This document shows, piece by piece, positions 23,502 through 34,989 of a stretch of DNA of 64,000 nt. The stretch comes from Alopecurus myosuroides. Its lineage: Eukaryota > Streptophyta > Magnoliopsida > Poales > Poaceae. Position numbers and translations under genes: made by a program. The DNA lies in the NCBI GenBank assembly GCA_028641055.1, contig CM054060.1, positions 208,716,445 through 208,780,444 of the forward strand, read 5' to 3'. Each line of letters opens with the position of its first letter. The first letter of the stretch is position 1. The notes under the pieces were generated by a model that saw nothing but the letters and a program-made list of their open reading frames with translations, did not search any database and was not told where the DNA came from.

Positions 23502-24721
23502 ATGCCGCCAACAAGGAGCAACCCGCCTGAACCACCTCCGCTCACGGAGCTGTTGACTCAGATGACTCAGGTCGTGGCTCAGATGGCCCAGATCCAGGCT
23601 AACCAGCACAACAACCAGAATGCTCCGCGAGTCAGCATCAAGGAGTTTCTGAGCATGGGGCCGAGAGCTTTCGTGGCAACACGTGAGCCTCTGGATGCTG
23701 ATGACTGGATCAGGGAGATGAACAGGGCTCTGGAGATTGCTCATGTTGCTGAGGAGGATAAAGTCAAGTATGCCACCTACCTACTGAAGGGTCAGGCAGC
23801 TACCTGGTGGGAGATTTACCAGACCATGAGAGCTGGATATCCTATCACCTGGGGATGTTTCAAGGATGCCTTCCTGAAGCACCACATCCCAGATGGTCTC
23901 ATGGAAAGGATGCGTGAGGAATTCTGCTCTCTCAAACAGGGCAAGCTGGACGTCCTCGGCTACCAGAACGAGTTCAATCGTCTCGCTCGATACGCTGGTG
24001 ACGAGGTGTCCACTGAAGCCAAGAAGATGGCAAGGTTCCGCCGAGGTTTTAACCCGAACTGAAGTACGCTCTCACCAACATCAAGTGCAAGGACTTCGTG
24101 GAGCTCGTGAACACCGCGCTCAATGAGGAGAATGGGCGCAAGGCGTTCGAAGAGTCCCGCAAGCACTCGCGTGAGGGTGGTTCCTCCTCCAACATGACCA
24201 CCCCTCCGCAGAAGCGCCGCATCTGGGTGCCAAATGGTGCTGTCACTCGGGCTCCAAATGCCCAAGCTTCTCCAGGCTTTGGTCCCCGCCCACCCAACCC
24301 ATCTCAGATGCAGGGTCAGAGGTTTCCAATGGGGCAGCCAAGGCCAGGTCCTCCTCGTGTCGTCACTTGCTACAAGTGCAAGGAGACTGGACACTACGCT
24401 GATAAGTGCACTCAGAGGCAGCTACCTCCACCTCCTCGCCCCAACACCAACCAGGCAATGGTTCGTGCTCCCCCGGCTAAAGCCTTCAACTCCAACAACA
24501 GGCCTGTCGGGAGGACCGCGAGGGTGAACCATATCAAGGCCGACAAAGCTGAGGAAGCTACTGACGTCGTTCTCGGTATATTACCCGTAAACTCTATTCC
24601 AGCTAAAGTGTTATTTGATACTGGAGCATCGCATTCTTTTGTGTCAAAGATTTTTGCAAAAGCATGCAACCTAGTTCTGGTTCCGCTAAGCAATCAAATG
24701 ACTGTTCACTCTCCGGGACCC
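23502..24721 (+). pseudogene. gag: gag-protease of the Tekay element, one frameshift
   Basis: ATG at 23502 follows an intron-acceptor-like tract (gtctattcag|g). Retrotrans_gag capsid domain: ATYLLKGQAATWWE and FKDAFLKHHIPDGLMERM, then FNRLARYA (residues about 75-180). A single missing base near 24055 shifts the frame and gives an immediate TGA at 24060. The original frame resumes with YALTNIKCKDFVELVN, a CCHC zinc knuckle CYKCKETGHYADKC (about 24370-24411), a basic/Pro-rich stretch, then the protease active site FDTGASHSFVS (about 24616). An in-frame TAA at 24722 ends this part shortly after. Without lesions it would run on into pol as one polyprotein, the normal chromovirus arrangement. Confidence 0.9.
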
Positions 24722-24724
24722 TAA

Positions 24725-25720
24725 ATGTTGACTTCCAAGATAAGCATGGACAATCAGATCCTAATTGGAGGTCGCATATTCCTTGCTTCACTCATGTTAC
24801 TGGGAAATTCTGACATTGATGTCATTCTGGGCATGGATTGGTTGAGGACCCACAAAGCTAAAATTGACTGTGCTCAAAAGTCAATAACTCTCTCTCACAC
24901 TTCAGGCCAGATAGTCTATTCTCCATATGGATCAAGTTCTGTTCAGCTGTTCAACCTCGATGCTAAACCCCTTCCTGCAATTGAAAATGTTCCGGTGGTT
25001 TACGAATTCCCTGACGTCTTTCCAGAAGAGTTGCCAGGGATGCCTCCGGACAGAGCAGTTGAGTTCGTGATCGAGCTTGAGCCAGGTACTGCTCCAATCT
25101 CTAAGCATCCATACAAGATAGCTCCTCCTGAACTGAAATTGTTGAAGGAGCAAATCGATATGTACATGGAGAAAGGTTACATTCAGCCTAGTTCCTCCGC
25201 TTGGGGTTGCCCAACTCTGTTTGTTGCCAAGAAGGATCAAACAAAAAGACTCGTGGTTGACTATCGTCCTCTCAACGAGAAAACCATCAAGAACAAGTAT
25301 CCAATTCCTCGTATCGATGATCTTTTTGATAAACTTGCTGGAGCCTCAATATTCTCAAAGTTGGACTTGAGGATGGGTTACCATCAAATAAAGATCAGAA
25401 AGGAAGATATTCCTAAGACAGCTTTCACAACTCGGTACGGTCTATATGAATACACCGTCATGTCCTTTGGTCTCACCAATGCACCGGCAACGTTCTCAAG
25501 ACTGATGAATTCTGTCTTCCATGAATACCTCGACAAGTTTGTTGTGGTATATCTCGATGACATTCTAGTCTACTCAAAATCCGAGGAAGAGCATGGAGAA
25601 CACCTTCGTCTCACTCTCATGAAACTTCGCGAGCATCGTCTGTATGCCAAATTCTCCAAGTGTGAGTTCTGGATTCCAGAAGTTGCATATCTTGGTCATA
25701 TCATCTCTGCCAAGGCATAG
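24725..25720 (+). pseudogene. pol: pol, protease end and reverse transcriptase of the Tekay element
   Basis: Continues the gag-protease frame after the TAA at 24722. It contains the rest of the aspartic protease ([20 protein letters not shown]) and the reverse transcriptase: [54 protein letters not shown], and the catalytic box YLDDILVYS. It stops at 25720 because one base is missing in a G run near 25712-25715; the RT connection and the rest of pol follow in another frame. The RT catalytic residues are intact. Confidence 0.92.
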
Positions 25721-27888
25721 CCATTGATCCTGAAAAGGTTAAGGCAATTGTTGACTGGAAACCCCCCAAGACGGTGAAGCAAGTCAGAAGTTTTCTTGGC
25801 TTGGCTAGCTATTGCCGTCGTTTCGTCCAAAACTTTTCCAAGATTGCTAAACCTCTCACTGATCTCACAAAGAAGGACAAGAAGTTCGTTTGGACTCCAC
25901 AGTGTGATGAAAGTTTCAATCTCCTGAAGACTAAACTCACTTCCACCCCAGTTCTGGTTGGCCCAGATACTACCAAACCTTTCCAGATATTCTGTGATGC
26001 ATCTCTCCAAGGCCTAGGAGCAGTTCTTATGCAAGAACGTCAAGTTGTGGCTTATGCTTCACGTCAGTTGAACCCACATGAGCAAAACTATCCCACTCAT
26101 GACCTAGAACTTGCAGCAGTTGTGTTTGCCCTCAAGAAATGGAGACAATACTTGTTGGGTAACAAAACTGAAATCTTTTCCGATCATAAGAGTCTGAAAT
26201 ACATCTTCACTCAGCCAGATCTAAACCTCAGGCAAAGGAGATGGATTGAGAAGATTAAAGACTTTGATCTCACCATTTCTTACACTCCAGGCAAGGCTAA
26301 TGTTATGGCCGATGCTCTCAGTCGCAAATCCTATTGCAATAATCTCATGATCATGGAAAGCCAACCTCCACTTCATGAAGAATTCCAGAAGCTGAACCTT
26401 GGTCTTGTCCCTCAAGGATACCTTGCTAGCTTGACAGCCAGTCCAACTCTCGAGGACAAGATTCGTTCTGAACAACTTCGTGATACTGAAATCAAGAAGA
26501 TTGTAGAGCACATCAAGGAAGGCAATGATAAATTCAAGTCCTTCTCAATTGATGACAAGGGAACTGTGTTCTTCGAAGGACGCATTGCAGTTCCTCAGAT
26601 TCAAAGTCTCAAGGATGTCATTCTCAAGGAGGCTCATGAAACTCCTCTCTCCATCCACCCTGGAAGTACAAAGATGTACCAGGATCTCAAGACTCTGTAT
26701 TGGTGGCCTGGCATGAAACATGAAATTGCTCAATACGTTTCTGAATGCGACGTTTGTCAACGTGTTAAGGCAGTCCATCAGAAAACAGCCGGTCTACTCC
26801 AACCTCTGAAAATTCCTGAGTGGAAGTGGGACATGATTGAAATGGACTTCGTTACTGGGTTTCCAAAGTCCAAGAAGGGCAACGATGCAATCTTCGTTGT
26901 TATTGATCGTCTCACTAAGGTAGCTCACTTCTTTGCTGTCAAGGAAACTATCTCAGCTAGCCAGTTAGCAGAGCTCTACACAGCAAAGGTTGTTCCTCTT
27001 CATGGTGTTCCATTGGAAATAAGCTCAGACCGTGGAAGTATCTTCACTTCTCATTTCTGGAAAAGCTTTCAAGAAGCATTGGGCACCAAACTTCTGTTCA
27101 GCACAGCTTATCACCCTCAGTCTCAGGGGCAAGTCGAAAGAGTCAATCAGATTCTCGAGGATATGCTCAGAGCATGTGGTCTCTCCTTTGGCATGAAATG
27201 GGAGGATTGCCTTCCATATGCTGAATTCTCCTACAACAACAGCTACCAGGCAAGCCTAGGCATGGCACCATTTGAGGCACTGTATGGTCGCAGATGCAGG
27301 AGTCCAATCAATTGGTCTGGAGCTGGTGAACGTTCACTCTTAGGCCCTGACATTGTTAAGGAAGCCGAGGAGAAAGTTCGTATCATTCGTGACAATCTTA
27401 GGATTGCTCAGTCTCGTCAGAAGAGCTATTATGATAGCAAGCACAGGGATATGATCTATGCACCTGGTGATAAGGCATATCTCCGTGTAACTCCCCTCAG
27501 AGGCACTCATCGTTTTGGTGTGAAAGGAAAGCTTGCACCAAGATACATTGGTCCTTTCAACATTCTCTCAAGGCGGGCAGAAAATGCTTATCGTCTTGAG
27601 CTTCCAGAAAAACTATCCAAGGTGCACGACGTGTTCCACGTGTCACAGCTCAAGAAGTGTTTCAAAGATCCAGATCGTGCAGTTGATCATGATTCCATTG
27701 AACTGCAAGATGATCTATCTTATGAGGAGCACCCTGTTCGTATTCTCGATGAGACCGAGCGTAAGACTCGCAACAAGAGCACCAAGTTCTTGAAAGTGCA
27801 ATGGTCGCATCATTCCGATAAAGAGGCAACGTGGGAGACCGAAGAGGATCTTCGCAAGAAGTATCCGGACCTTTTCACTTCTCAGTAA
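25715..27888 (+). pseudogene. pol: pol, RNase H, integrase and chromodomain of the Tekay element
   Basis: A single open frame to TAA at 27888, lacking its own start because it is the continuation of the frameshifted pol. Order: RT thumb ([19 protein letters not shown]), RNase H ([15 protein letters not shown], then [12 protein letters not shown] and [17 protein letters not shown]), integrase zinc finger ([12 protein letters not shown] with CDVCQR), integrase catalytic triad in [21 protein letters not shown] and QGQVERVNQ, the GPF motif region (RYIGPFNIL), and a C-terminal chromodomain ([35 protein letters not shown]). The chromodomain, thought to steer integration toward particular chromatin, places the element in the chromovirus Tekay/Del group. 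Confidence 0.93.
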
Positions 27889-27911
27889 GGAATCTCGGGG
27901 CGCGATTCCTT

Positions 27912-27922
27912 CAAGGGGGGGC
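27912..27922 (+). other. Polypurine tract of the Tekay element
   Basis: CAAGGGGGGGC a few bases before the 3' LTR start TGTAACATCC; preceded by ggaatctcggggcgcgattc, the conserved 3' end phrase of this lineage. Confidence 0.85.
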
Positions 27923-29059
27923 GTTTTGTAACATCCCAAGTATGAAATATCCCTTAGAATGTTTTGTTTCTTGCTTTAATTCAAGTATTGCATCATGTCA
28001 TCATGTTTAATTATTTGTTTGCATTTGTTACTATTTGTTTTGCATCTATTTATCTTGTTTTCATAATCAAACTCAAACAATTTCAAATGGTTATTTTCAT
28101 ACTTGCTCTGTTACAACATTTGAAATAAAAATCACAAATAAAAACCATCTATTTGTTGTCATACTTCTCATTATGGATCACTTGATAAAATGGTGCTTTT
28201 ATTTCAAATAAATAATTCCCAAATTGTTTTCAAACTCAAACTCAAATTCAACAACACCTCATTTGGAAATTATAAAATATCAAACCATTCCAATAATTCT
28301 AATCCAACTAATAATAGGGTTCACCCTATTAAATTGTTGTTTCTATATTAATTAACAAAATATTCCAATTCAAATCAAATATTTTCAAACAGAACCAATT
28401 TGAAACTATAAAAATAATAACCAAAACTTTCCTTTATTCATTGTTTCCAATTATTTCTTTTGGGTCACCTTATTAAAAGGTTGATTTCATTAATCAATTT
28501 AAATATTCAAAAATCATCCAAATTGGGTTAATTTCCAAACAGCACAAAAATTTAAACATTTTTGAAATCCAAACTTGTTTACTGTGTGAAATTAACATAA
28601 CAAGTTCAACCTAATTTTTCTGGAATTTTTAATAAACAAAACCCTATCAATTTCTTCCAAATCTGTTTTCAGCAAAAAAAAAGTAAAACAGAAAAAGAAA
28701 AAGAGAAAAACTGCTGCGCGCGCGGCAGCTAAGCGCTACCCAGCCCACCTAATCCATCCCAGCGTGCAGCCCAGCCCGCTTACGCGCGCGCGTACCGCTT
28801 TGTAAAGCGTGCACGCCTTCTGTTTGAAGTACGGCGGCATCGCACACCGCCACGTCGCCGTACGGCCGATCCCGACGGCCAGGAGATCTCCGGCGCCCTA
28901 TAAGTACCCCCTAAGGCCCCTGGCAGGTGCCCTAGCCCTAGCCTCCCTCGCTCCCCGCGCCGCGCCGCCATTTTTCCTCCTCGCAGTCACCTCTCTGTCC
29001 GTCTGAAACCCTCGCCGGAGATGAACTCTCTGAACTTCCCGATGGCGTCCCCCACCTAG

Positions 29060-32000
29060 CATCCCCACTCCCTATCTATCTACTGGAACCAGCTCGCCAC
29101 CAACTGCCCTCCCTTTTGGACACCTGCGGGAGCACGGGGAGTGGCTGGATCCACGACGCCGTCTCCGTCATCGCCGCCGGCCGCGCCACCTCAACCTTCT
29201 GCTTCCTCGACGCCCCACGGTGAGCAGCCACCACGATCCTCTCTCCCTCTGTTGCTCCAGCACCTGCACCCCCAGATCAGCACACGCACGCGCCCAGCAA
29301 GCCACGCACGGTAGCCAACCACCGTAGATCAACGCCGGCGAGTCGCGGAAGGTTTTGTTCCTCAGAAAATTCAGATTCGCGCGCGTGCAGTTTCAGTTAA
29401 CCGCGCACTGAATCCTTATCCTCCCCGCGCATCTGTATCTGACAAGCGAGCGCATCTCACCGTACTGGTTCAGGCACAGCGAACGCGAGGGCGAGGTGCT
29501 GGGTTCGAACCCTGGCACCCTGGGATAAAATCCCACACATTTTTTTCTCCCGCGCGCTGACAGGGAGGGCCCCCTGTCAGTCACTCGTGTGTCCACGTAG
29601 GCACAGCACGGTTTGGGCCCCCCCGGCAGTGACTGGGTGCGTTTCCAGTGCGTATAAAATGATTTAAAACATTTCTGTATTCAAACCTAGGTCCAATTAA
29701 ATCACAGATTGGCCCCTGGTTTCAAAACCTTAATAACTTTTATTTTATAACTCCAATAAATGAGAATAAAATATCCTCACTGGTCTAAATTCAATTGTCT
29801 ACCTTTCGGTAACTTTTGTTTCCTGTTTTGAAATTTCAAAATGCATTTAAAATTCAAATTTGAGTAATTCAAATGTAATTTGCAATAATTCATAAATAAT
29901 TCATACTAATTCCAAATAAGGCAAATAAAATATGTTTTTCATACCATTTTGAATATCCTATTCAAATATAAAATTTGTTTCCTGTTTGAATAATTTAAAT
30001 TGCCTGAATAATTTAATACTTGTTTAATTCATTTAAATTTGATAAAATCATAACTTGCTCAAAATAAAATATTTTTGAACATGCAAAATATGTTTTCAAA
30101 CCATCAAAGTGTGAACTTTTCAAATGTGAATTTGAATTTATGATTTGAACAAATAAAATTCAAATAATATTCCAACTTGTTTTAAATTCAATTAAAACTT
30201 GTTTAATATTGCTTAATTCATAATAAATTCATCCTAATTCAAATTTCAATATTTGAAACATGTAATCCAACTAAAATTTGATGTTCTTTTCAAATATAAA
30301 TTTTGTTAATTGTTTTGCACACTTTAAATTGATGAAAACAATAAGTGTTTGTGTGACATGTTTAAGTAACCAAACTTTCCAAACTTAATAAATAATTCCC
30401 AAAACTTGTCAAACCCTTTTGTCACTTGCATCTATTATTGTTATTTGTTGTTATTTTGTTGTTACCATCATGCATGCATCATGCTAACAACTTTCACATA
30501 ATAATTAATTGTAAATCATTTGTTCCACTTAATCTATGGACCTTTTCCATATGCAACTCAATTTAGCATAGGGGTCCATTTAAATTGTGTTATCATGTTA
30601 GCTAGTTTATTTTGATGCAACCATTAACTTGTCATGCATCATCTTGATTGTGCACAATGCCATGATAATGATTGTTTACATTCCTGTTTGTTTGTTTGCT
30701 TCTTCTCGAATAGACGACGACGTTGAGACAGACGATCTTTACAGCACCCCTTCTGAGGATCTAGCTCAGTACCAGGCTGCTGAGTTCGCAGGCAAGTTAT
30801 CACTCACATGAACCATTGTGTTCCTTTCAACCCTGGTTACCGATACTTTCCGTTGTCTATTTCTGCTAGCCTTAGTGGTAGTTGTTTCTGTTACGAACCT
30901 ATCACATGAATCCTTTAACCCTGATATTGCCTCACCACCCCTCCTACAACCCTATTGATTGAGCCAGTGTCTTACTAGTATGCTTAGGTTGTTTTGCTCG
31001 AGTCTGTTACCCGTTACTTTCAGTTACTATATTTCATTATGTTCCGGGGGGCTCGATGTTTAATCAATCAATCAATCATGCTAATGTTATTACTTAATAA
31101 TAATTTGATGATAAGGCACCGGCAGGAGGCCCTGTGTGGTTTTGAGGCCTGCTAGTGTCGACCCTAATAGGAAAAGGGTCTTGTCTACTGATCCATGATG
31201 AGCGCACTACCCGCATGTGGGAAGCGAGTATGGGCGCCCCCCTCAATTTGATTCGATTCGCATCTCGTCCAAATCATCTCATTTAGTTCGTGATTTCTAT
31301 TTGCCGCATGCATGTTTTTGCGAGCCCAGCGCAGGGTGGAACTTTTGTAGTCGGCATATAGGGGGACACGTTCTTAGAGTGCTATGAGGGTCCATTTTCT
31401 TCTGGGCTCGATTAGCCGTGCGCCCAAGGTGCTTTGGGCTTGATGCGGAGAAGAGTTGAGTTGTGTTGAGTGCCCCGCTTGGTGGGAGGCATCCCATCTG
31501 GCGGGTTATTCATACGTGTACGGCCAAATTGGTGCAACCCTGCAGGGATAATCTTCTCGAGAAGCCGTGTTTTCCGCGGTTATGGTTAACTTGGTGAAAG
31601 TACTGGCTAACAAGTACTCAGGACAACTTAAACCTAATGCTATCATAATCTCTCACCCCATGATTATCAACTTGACTAGTAATAGGATTATTGTCACAAT
31701 AACTTGTTACATCTTAATCCAACTGTGTGAGTTATCCTCGGATTGCTTCTTTGGATAAGGGGCGAGATCCAGGATGGGTTTGTTTGATGTTATCTTTCAG
31801 TTGGTTACAATACTCGATCTTATCCCCTTTCTGATAGTTGGAAGTGATAGAATCTCTGTAGTTGGTTAGCGCAGCCAGTTGCAGCATCTTATATACCCCT
31901 TCCTTTCCGTTGAACCCAAGTCATCTGTGCTTGTGTTGACGGGCTATACTTTGGTGAACTGTGAGTCTTGCTTGCCAGTACGTCTATGTACTGACCCCTT

Positions 32001-32085
32001 TGGGGCTGTGGTTTCCGCAGACTACGATTACGAGGATCCAGGTGACGGCTACTACGTGGAGTTTGACGAGGCTGCTGACGAGTAG
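29060..32085 (+). CDS. Candidate spliced mini-gene, 3' LTR copy
   Basis: Exons 29060-29219, 30714-30791 and 32021-32085 with the same donors, acceptors and phase 1 joins as in the 5' LTR, and the same upstream TAG (29057). Two amino-acid changes versus the 5' copy: Thr for Ser in STPSED, and Ala for Thr near the C-terminus. No splice site is changed. This copy would be transcribed away from the element, into flanking DNA. Function unknown. Confidence 0.42.
29462..29546 (+). ncRNA. tRNA/SINE-like Pol III unit in 3' LTR
   Basis: B-box-like GGTTCGAACCC (29502-29512) in gtgctgggttcgaacc with pairing arms, and a T7 run at 29540-29546. Same unit as in the 5' LTR, with a slightly better T-arm (ctggg rather than ctagg). 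Confidence 0.45.
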
Positions 32086-32560
32086 TTAGCGGACCCGGGC
32101 AGGATCCGAGACATCGTGGATGGGCTCCGTCTTTATTTCAGTTTCCGGCTTCTTAAGCCTATTTGGACTTTGTCTGTACTCAGACCCCTTTGAATGCTTC
32201 CGCTGAGATGTAATGATGCTATGTTGGGACATGTGTCCTCTGGATGATTGTATTTGCTATCTCTGCCCCAGTGAGGGCCATTTGCAACTTATTTCAATCT
32301 TTTGTGTCGTAGAGGCATGTTGTGTTATCCTTTTGTTCAAAGCCGTTGACGTACCATGTGTGTATGGTATGAAGTACGTCAATGGTAGTGTCCTGATTTC
32401 TACAGGATAGTTTACATCGACGGTGAACAGTAGCGATGGGTTGTCACACATAAGTGTTGGCCTACTCGTAAGAGGACGCGGGTGCCGGAAAGCCCCGTAA
32501 TCCCATCAGAATACTGTTCAGTTCGTACGGTGAGTATCCTATAGAAGTCCGGGTGCGACA

Positions 32561-32565
32561 AAAAT
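32561..32565. repeat. Target site duplication AAAAT, right copy
   Basis: Exact match to 17452-17456. Confidence 0.95.
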
Positions 32566-33220
32566 CCAGTATAAGAAATCACCTATGTAAACCATCATCA
32601 TCATTATCCCAATATCACAAATTATTCTCAACATAATAGCCCTAATCAATCCAATCTTCTTATATATCAAGTGCTTCCTAAAATCCAATGGTTTCCACCA
32701 ATCTTTCTAAACCTCAAAACATTTCTTCAAGGCTACAAATTCTTTTTACCGATAACTTCCAAAGTTTTGGGGTCCACAAATGGTTAGCCCCAGATAATAT
32801 ATACCACAATTCATCTCAACTAAAATCATGTGATCCTCAATCTTTCACTCCTAAGATAAACCTCAAATGAGTATCCACAATCCCACATTCTAAAATCTGG
32901 TTCCTCCTAAATATATACACGAGAGATCTTATTGCCTAGCAACAATCATAGCTCACCAATCCAATATTTTTTTCCAACCTTTCATCTTTCTTTCAAACAG
33001 CTATAGAACATCCTAAGGCACCTTTCTCTTTGGTTTTTGGAAAAGTGGGTTAGAAAATTTTAAAACTGGTGTTAGTTGTTAAGCTAAAGTTAGATGAAGT
33101 TACGTTAGTATTGTTAATTTTAAAGATACTTTTTTCTAGTCCGACGTGACACTTCTAGTGTTCCATTTACGTCGGATTTCTCAGGGTATGAAGTCAAACA
33201 CAACTATGGGGGTCACAGGT
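32566..33220. other. AT-rich internal spacer of outer element, right part
   Basis: Continues the non-coding spacer interrupted by the nested element. The minus-strand end near 33220 still resembles the gag-protease linker (APATHAIVNGTF), after which coding similarity is lost. A small inverted repeat with TCCGACGT/ACGTCGGA arms lies at about 33139-33176. No pol motif. Confidence 0.55.
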
Positions 33221-33757
33221 TTAGTTTGAAAACGTACCATTAACTATGGCATGAGTCGCGGGTGCTTCTGCAACATCATCATGGTCTCGAGGTCCACTCA
33301 TCAAACTCTTGCGTTTCTTATGGGTTGGACCCTGGGTCTCTTGGGTTTCATCAGGATGAACTAGATCACGGTTCTTCTGGGGACACTCACGAGAGAAATG
33401 TCCTTCCTTTCCATAGGTATAACAACCCGTGGTTTTAGGCTTGACATTCACACGCTTCCTTTAAGATTGTGGCATCGCCGGCAAGGTACTGCGAGTCACA
33501 CACGAGCTAGGTTCTCCTCGCATCACCATCTTCCTTTTGCGACTCTCTCCAGCAAGCAGGCGCTGGTATTCTCTCATAAGGATAGCATTGTTCTCAGCAT
33601 TGGTGGTGACAAGCTAAGTCAACTGCTACAGGGCAGCATGGGTGGCTATGTGTTCAGCACGAGCGGCTTCACATTCTTCCTTCAGCAGAGCAAACAATTG
33701 AGCAACTGTCGGCTCCGGTGGTGGAGGTAAATCGCTGGCGATGCTGTGGAAAAAGGG
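33221..33757 (-). pseudogene. gag: Mini-gag of outer element with defective zinc knuckle
   Basis: Minus-strand start region PPPPEPTVAQLFALLKEECE, then frame with stops (AENNAILMREYQRLLAGES), then after a frame change NVKPKTTGCYTYGKEGHFSREC, a CCHC knuckle whose second Cys is Tyr. The bulk of the Retrotrans_gag capsid domain expected between these parts is missing, so this gag is internally deleted as well as mutated. It would not make capsids. Confidence 0.65.
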
Positions 33758-34081
33758 GTGGCGTAAGACGAGAGCAGACCAAAGGGGTGGTTTTGTTTTT
33801 GAAAAACTTGTGAAACAAACCGGCTCATAACGGAGATGAGAACGGTCGGTAACACAACAACAAACAAGCATCTGAGAAAGAACCACAATCACAAACAAAG
33901 GCTAGCAATACACAAGAAATAGAGTCTTAACAAGCATAACCAAACTTAAGGTTCACAACGCAATAGCATAAGGCTTACAACACATCTAGCACACGCAAAG
34001 CTCTTTAGCAGAGTTCACACAACACAAACAAACAAGCGTCTTGGGTGGAGATAACACAACTCCTAATGTTCTGCGGCAATC

Positions 34082-34753
34082 CTAAGTGCTCGAGGAAGCG
34101 CGTAGCTGTTCCTCCAACTCTTCAACTCTAGTCTTGCTAGTTGCAAGCGGAAGCTGAAGGTCTCTCACTTGTGCACGGTGCTAGGAGTCAGTGTACTTCA
34201 TGGTTTTCTTCAGTACTTTGAGACGATGCTCTCTAGCAGAAGAGACACGCAGGAATTTCTCCAGCTGGTCTATCTCCCTTCCTCGGAGGTCGAACTCTCC
34301 TCAAAGCTTATCAAGGGAGAACTGGGTGTTGTACAAATGTCCCTCCATGTGCTGGAAATGACAAGCAAACACAAAGTCTCCCGTGACTTCTAACGGCTTG
34401 GCATCCTCGTCGCGTCTTCCATAGTATCTATAGGGGGTGCCTTCAAACTTGCGACGAAAGAAGTTCGCGAGCTTGGCAATGGTTAGCTGCATCACTCTAA
34501 GGATACCATTTTCCCAACTGTTCTCCACCACTTCATAAGTGATATCTGGGGTCGACGGTGCTAGAAAAGGTGCACGAATGGTACAGACCACCAACCAGGA
34601 CAATTCTCGTCCATCATGGTGAATCTGGGCTCCTTTCAACTCAGGTAGTGGACGACCGATAAGGCGAGTCATCTTGATCAAATCCTCCTCAAAGCGGCGG
34701 TAGCAAGGTGCATGCATACCCAGCTGGAAGGACTCGGTGAAGACAACTGGCAT
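34082..34753 (-). pseudogene. Leader ORF of outer element, between primer site and gag
   Basis: Minus-strand ATG at 34753. The first 150 codons are open: FEEDLIKMTRLIGRPLPEL, SWLVVCTIRAP, DITYEVVENSWENGILRVM, QLTIAKLANFFRRKF. A TGA at 34301 and another stop near 34186 interrupt the same frame, which then runs through a Glu/Lys/Leu-rich coiled-coil segment (EIDQLEKFLRVSSARE; TRVEELEEQLRA) to a TAG at 34082. It occupies the same place as the leader ORF of the nested element (22475) and shares a helix-strands-helix then coiled-coil layout, but the residues are not clearly alignable. No known function. Confidence 0.55.
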
Positions 34754-34972
34754 CTACACAAAATTTTAAGGTAGATTAAGTTAGGTAACAGTGTGCAAAA
34801 TTTTAAGATGCTCCATTGTAACTTAGTGTAAGTAGAGTTTTCAAAACACAGAGGGGATGGAACATATAGAATATATTGGTAAATAGTCATCTTAGTGACC
34901 CGATTTTATTAACTTTTATTATTAGAGTACTAGCTAACGTCCATGCTAACTAAGGTCTCCTAAGGTCAGGAT

Positions 34973-34985
34973 AGCTCCGATACCA
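34973..34985 (-). other. Primer binding site of outer element
   Basis: The minus strand reads TGGTATCGGAGCT four bases after the LTR end CCTTACA. It matches the initiator tRNA-Met site with one or two changes and fixes the orientation of the element. Confidence 0.8.
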
Positions 34986-34989
34986 ACTC

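Larger units (their letters stand above)
17457..32560 (+). mobile_element. Full-length Tekay/Del-lineage chromovirus (15.1 kb)
   Basis: Complete structure: 5' LTR 17457-22099, iMet-type primer site 22102, leader ORF 22475-23290, gag from 23502, protease, RT, RNase H, integrase and C-terminal chromodomain to 27888, PPT 27912, 3' LTR 27927-32560, flanked by AAAAT duplications. LTR lengths are 4,643 and 4,634 bp with only scattered differences, so insertion is recent. The coding region now has two single-base frameshifts (about 24055 and 25714) and one in-frame stop (24722), so this copy cannot make a full polyprotein unless some lesions are sequencing errors. Chromodomain and pol motifs identify the lineage. 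Confidence 0.93.
27927..32560 (+). repeat. 3' LTR of the Tekay element
   Basis: Same structure as the 5' LTR, ending GGGTGCGACA before the AAAAT duplication. TATA lies near 28899 and the GC-rich block follows. It differs from the 5' copy by scattered substitutions and short indels across its length (for example near 28030 and 31700). Confidence 0.95.

Noticed and set aside
33139..33176. Small inverted repeat as a possible MITE
   Set aside because: Arms are only about 8 bp and no target duplication is seen.
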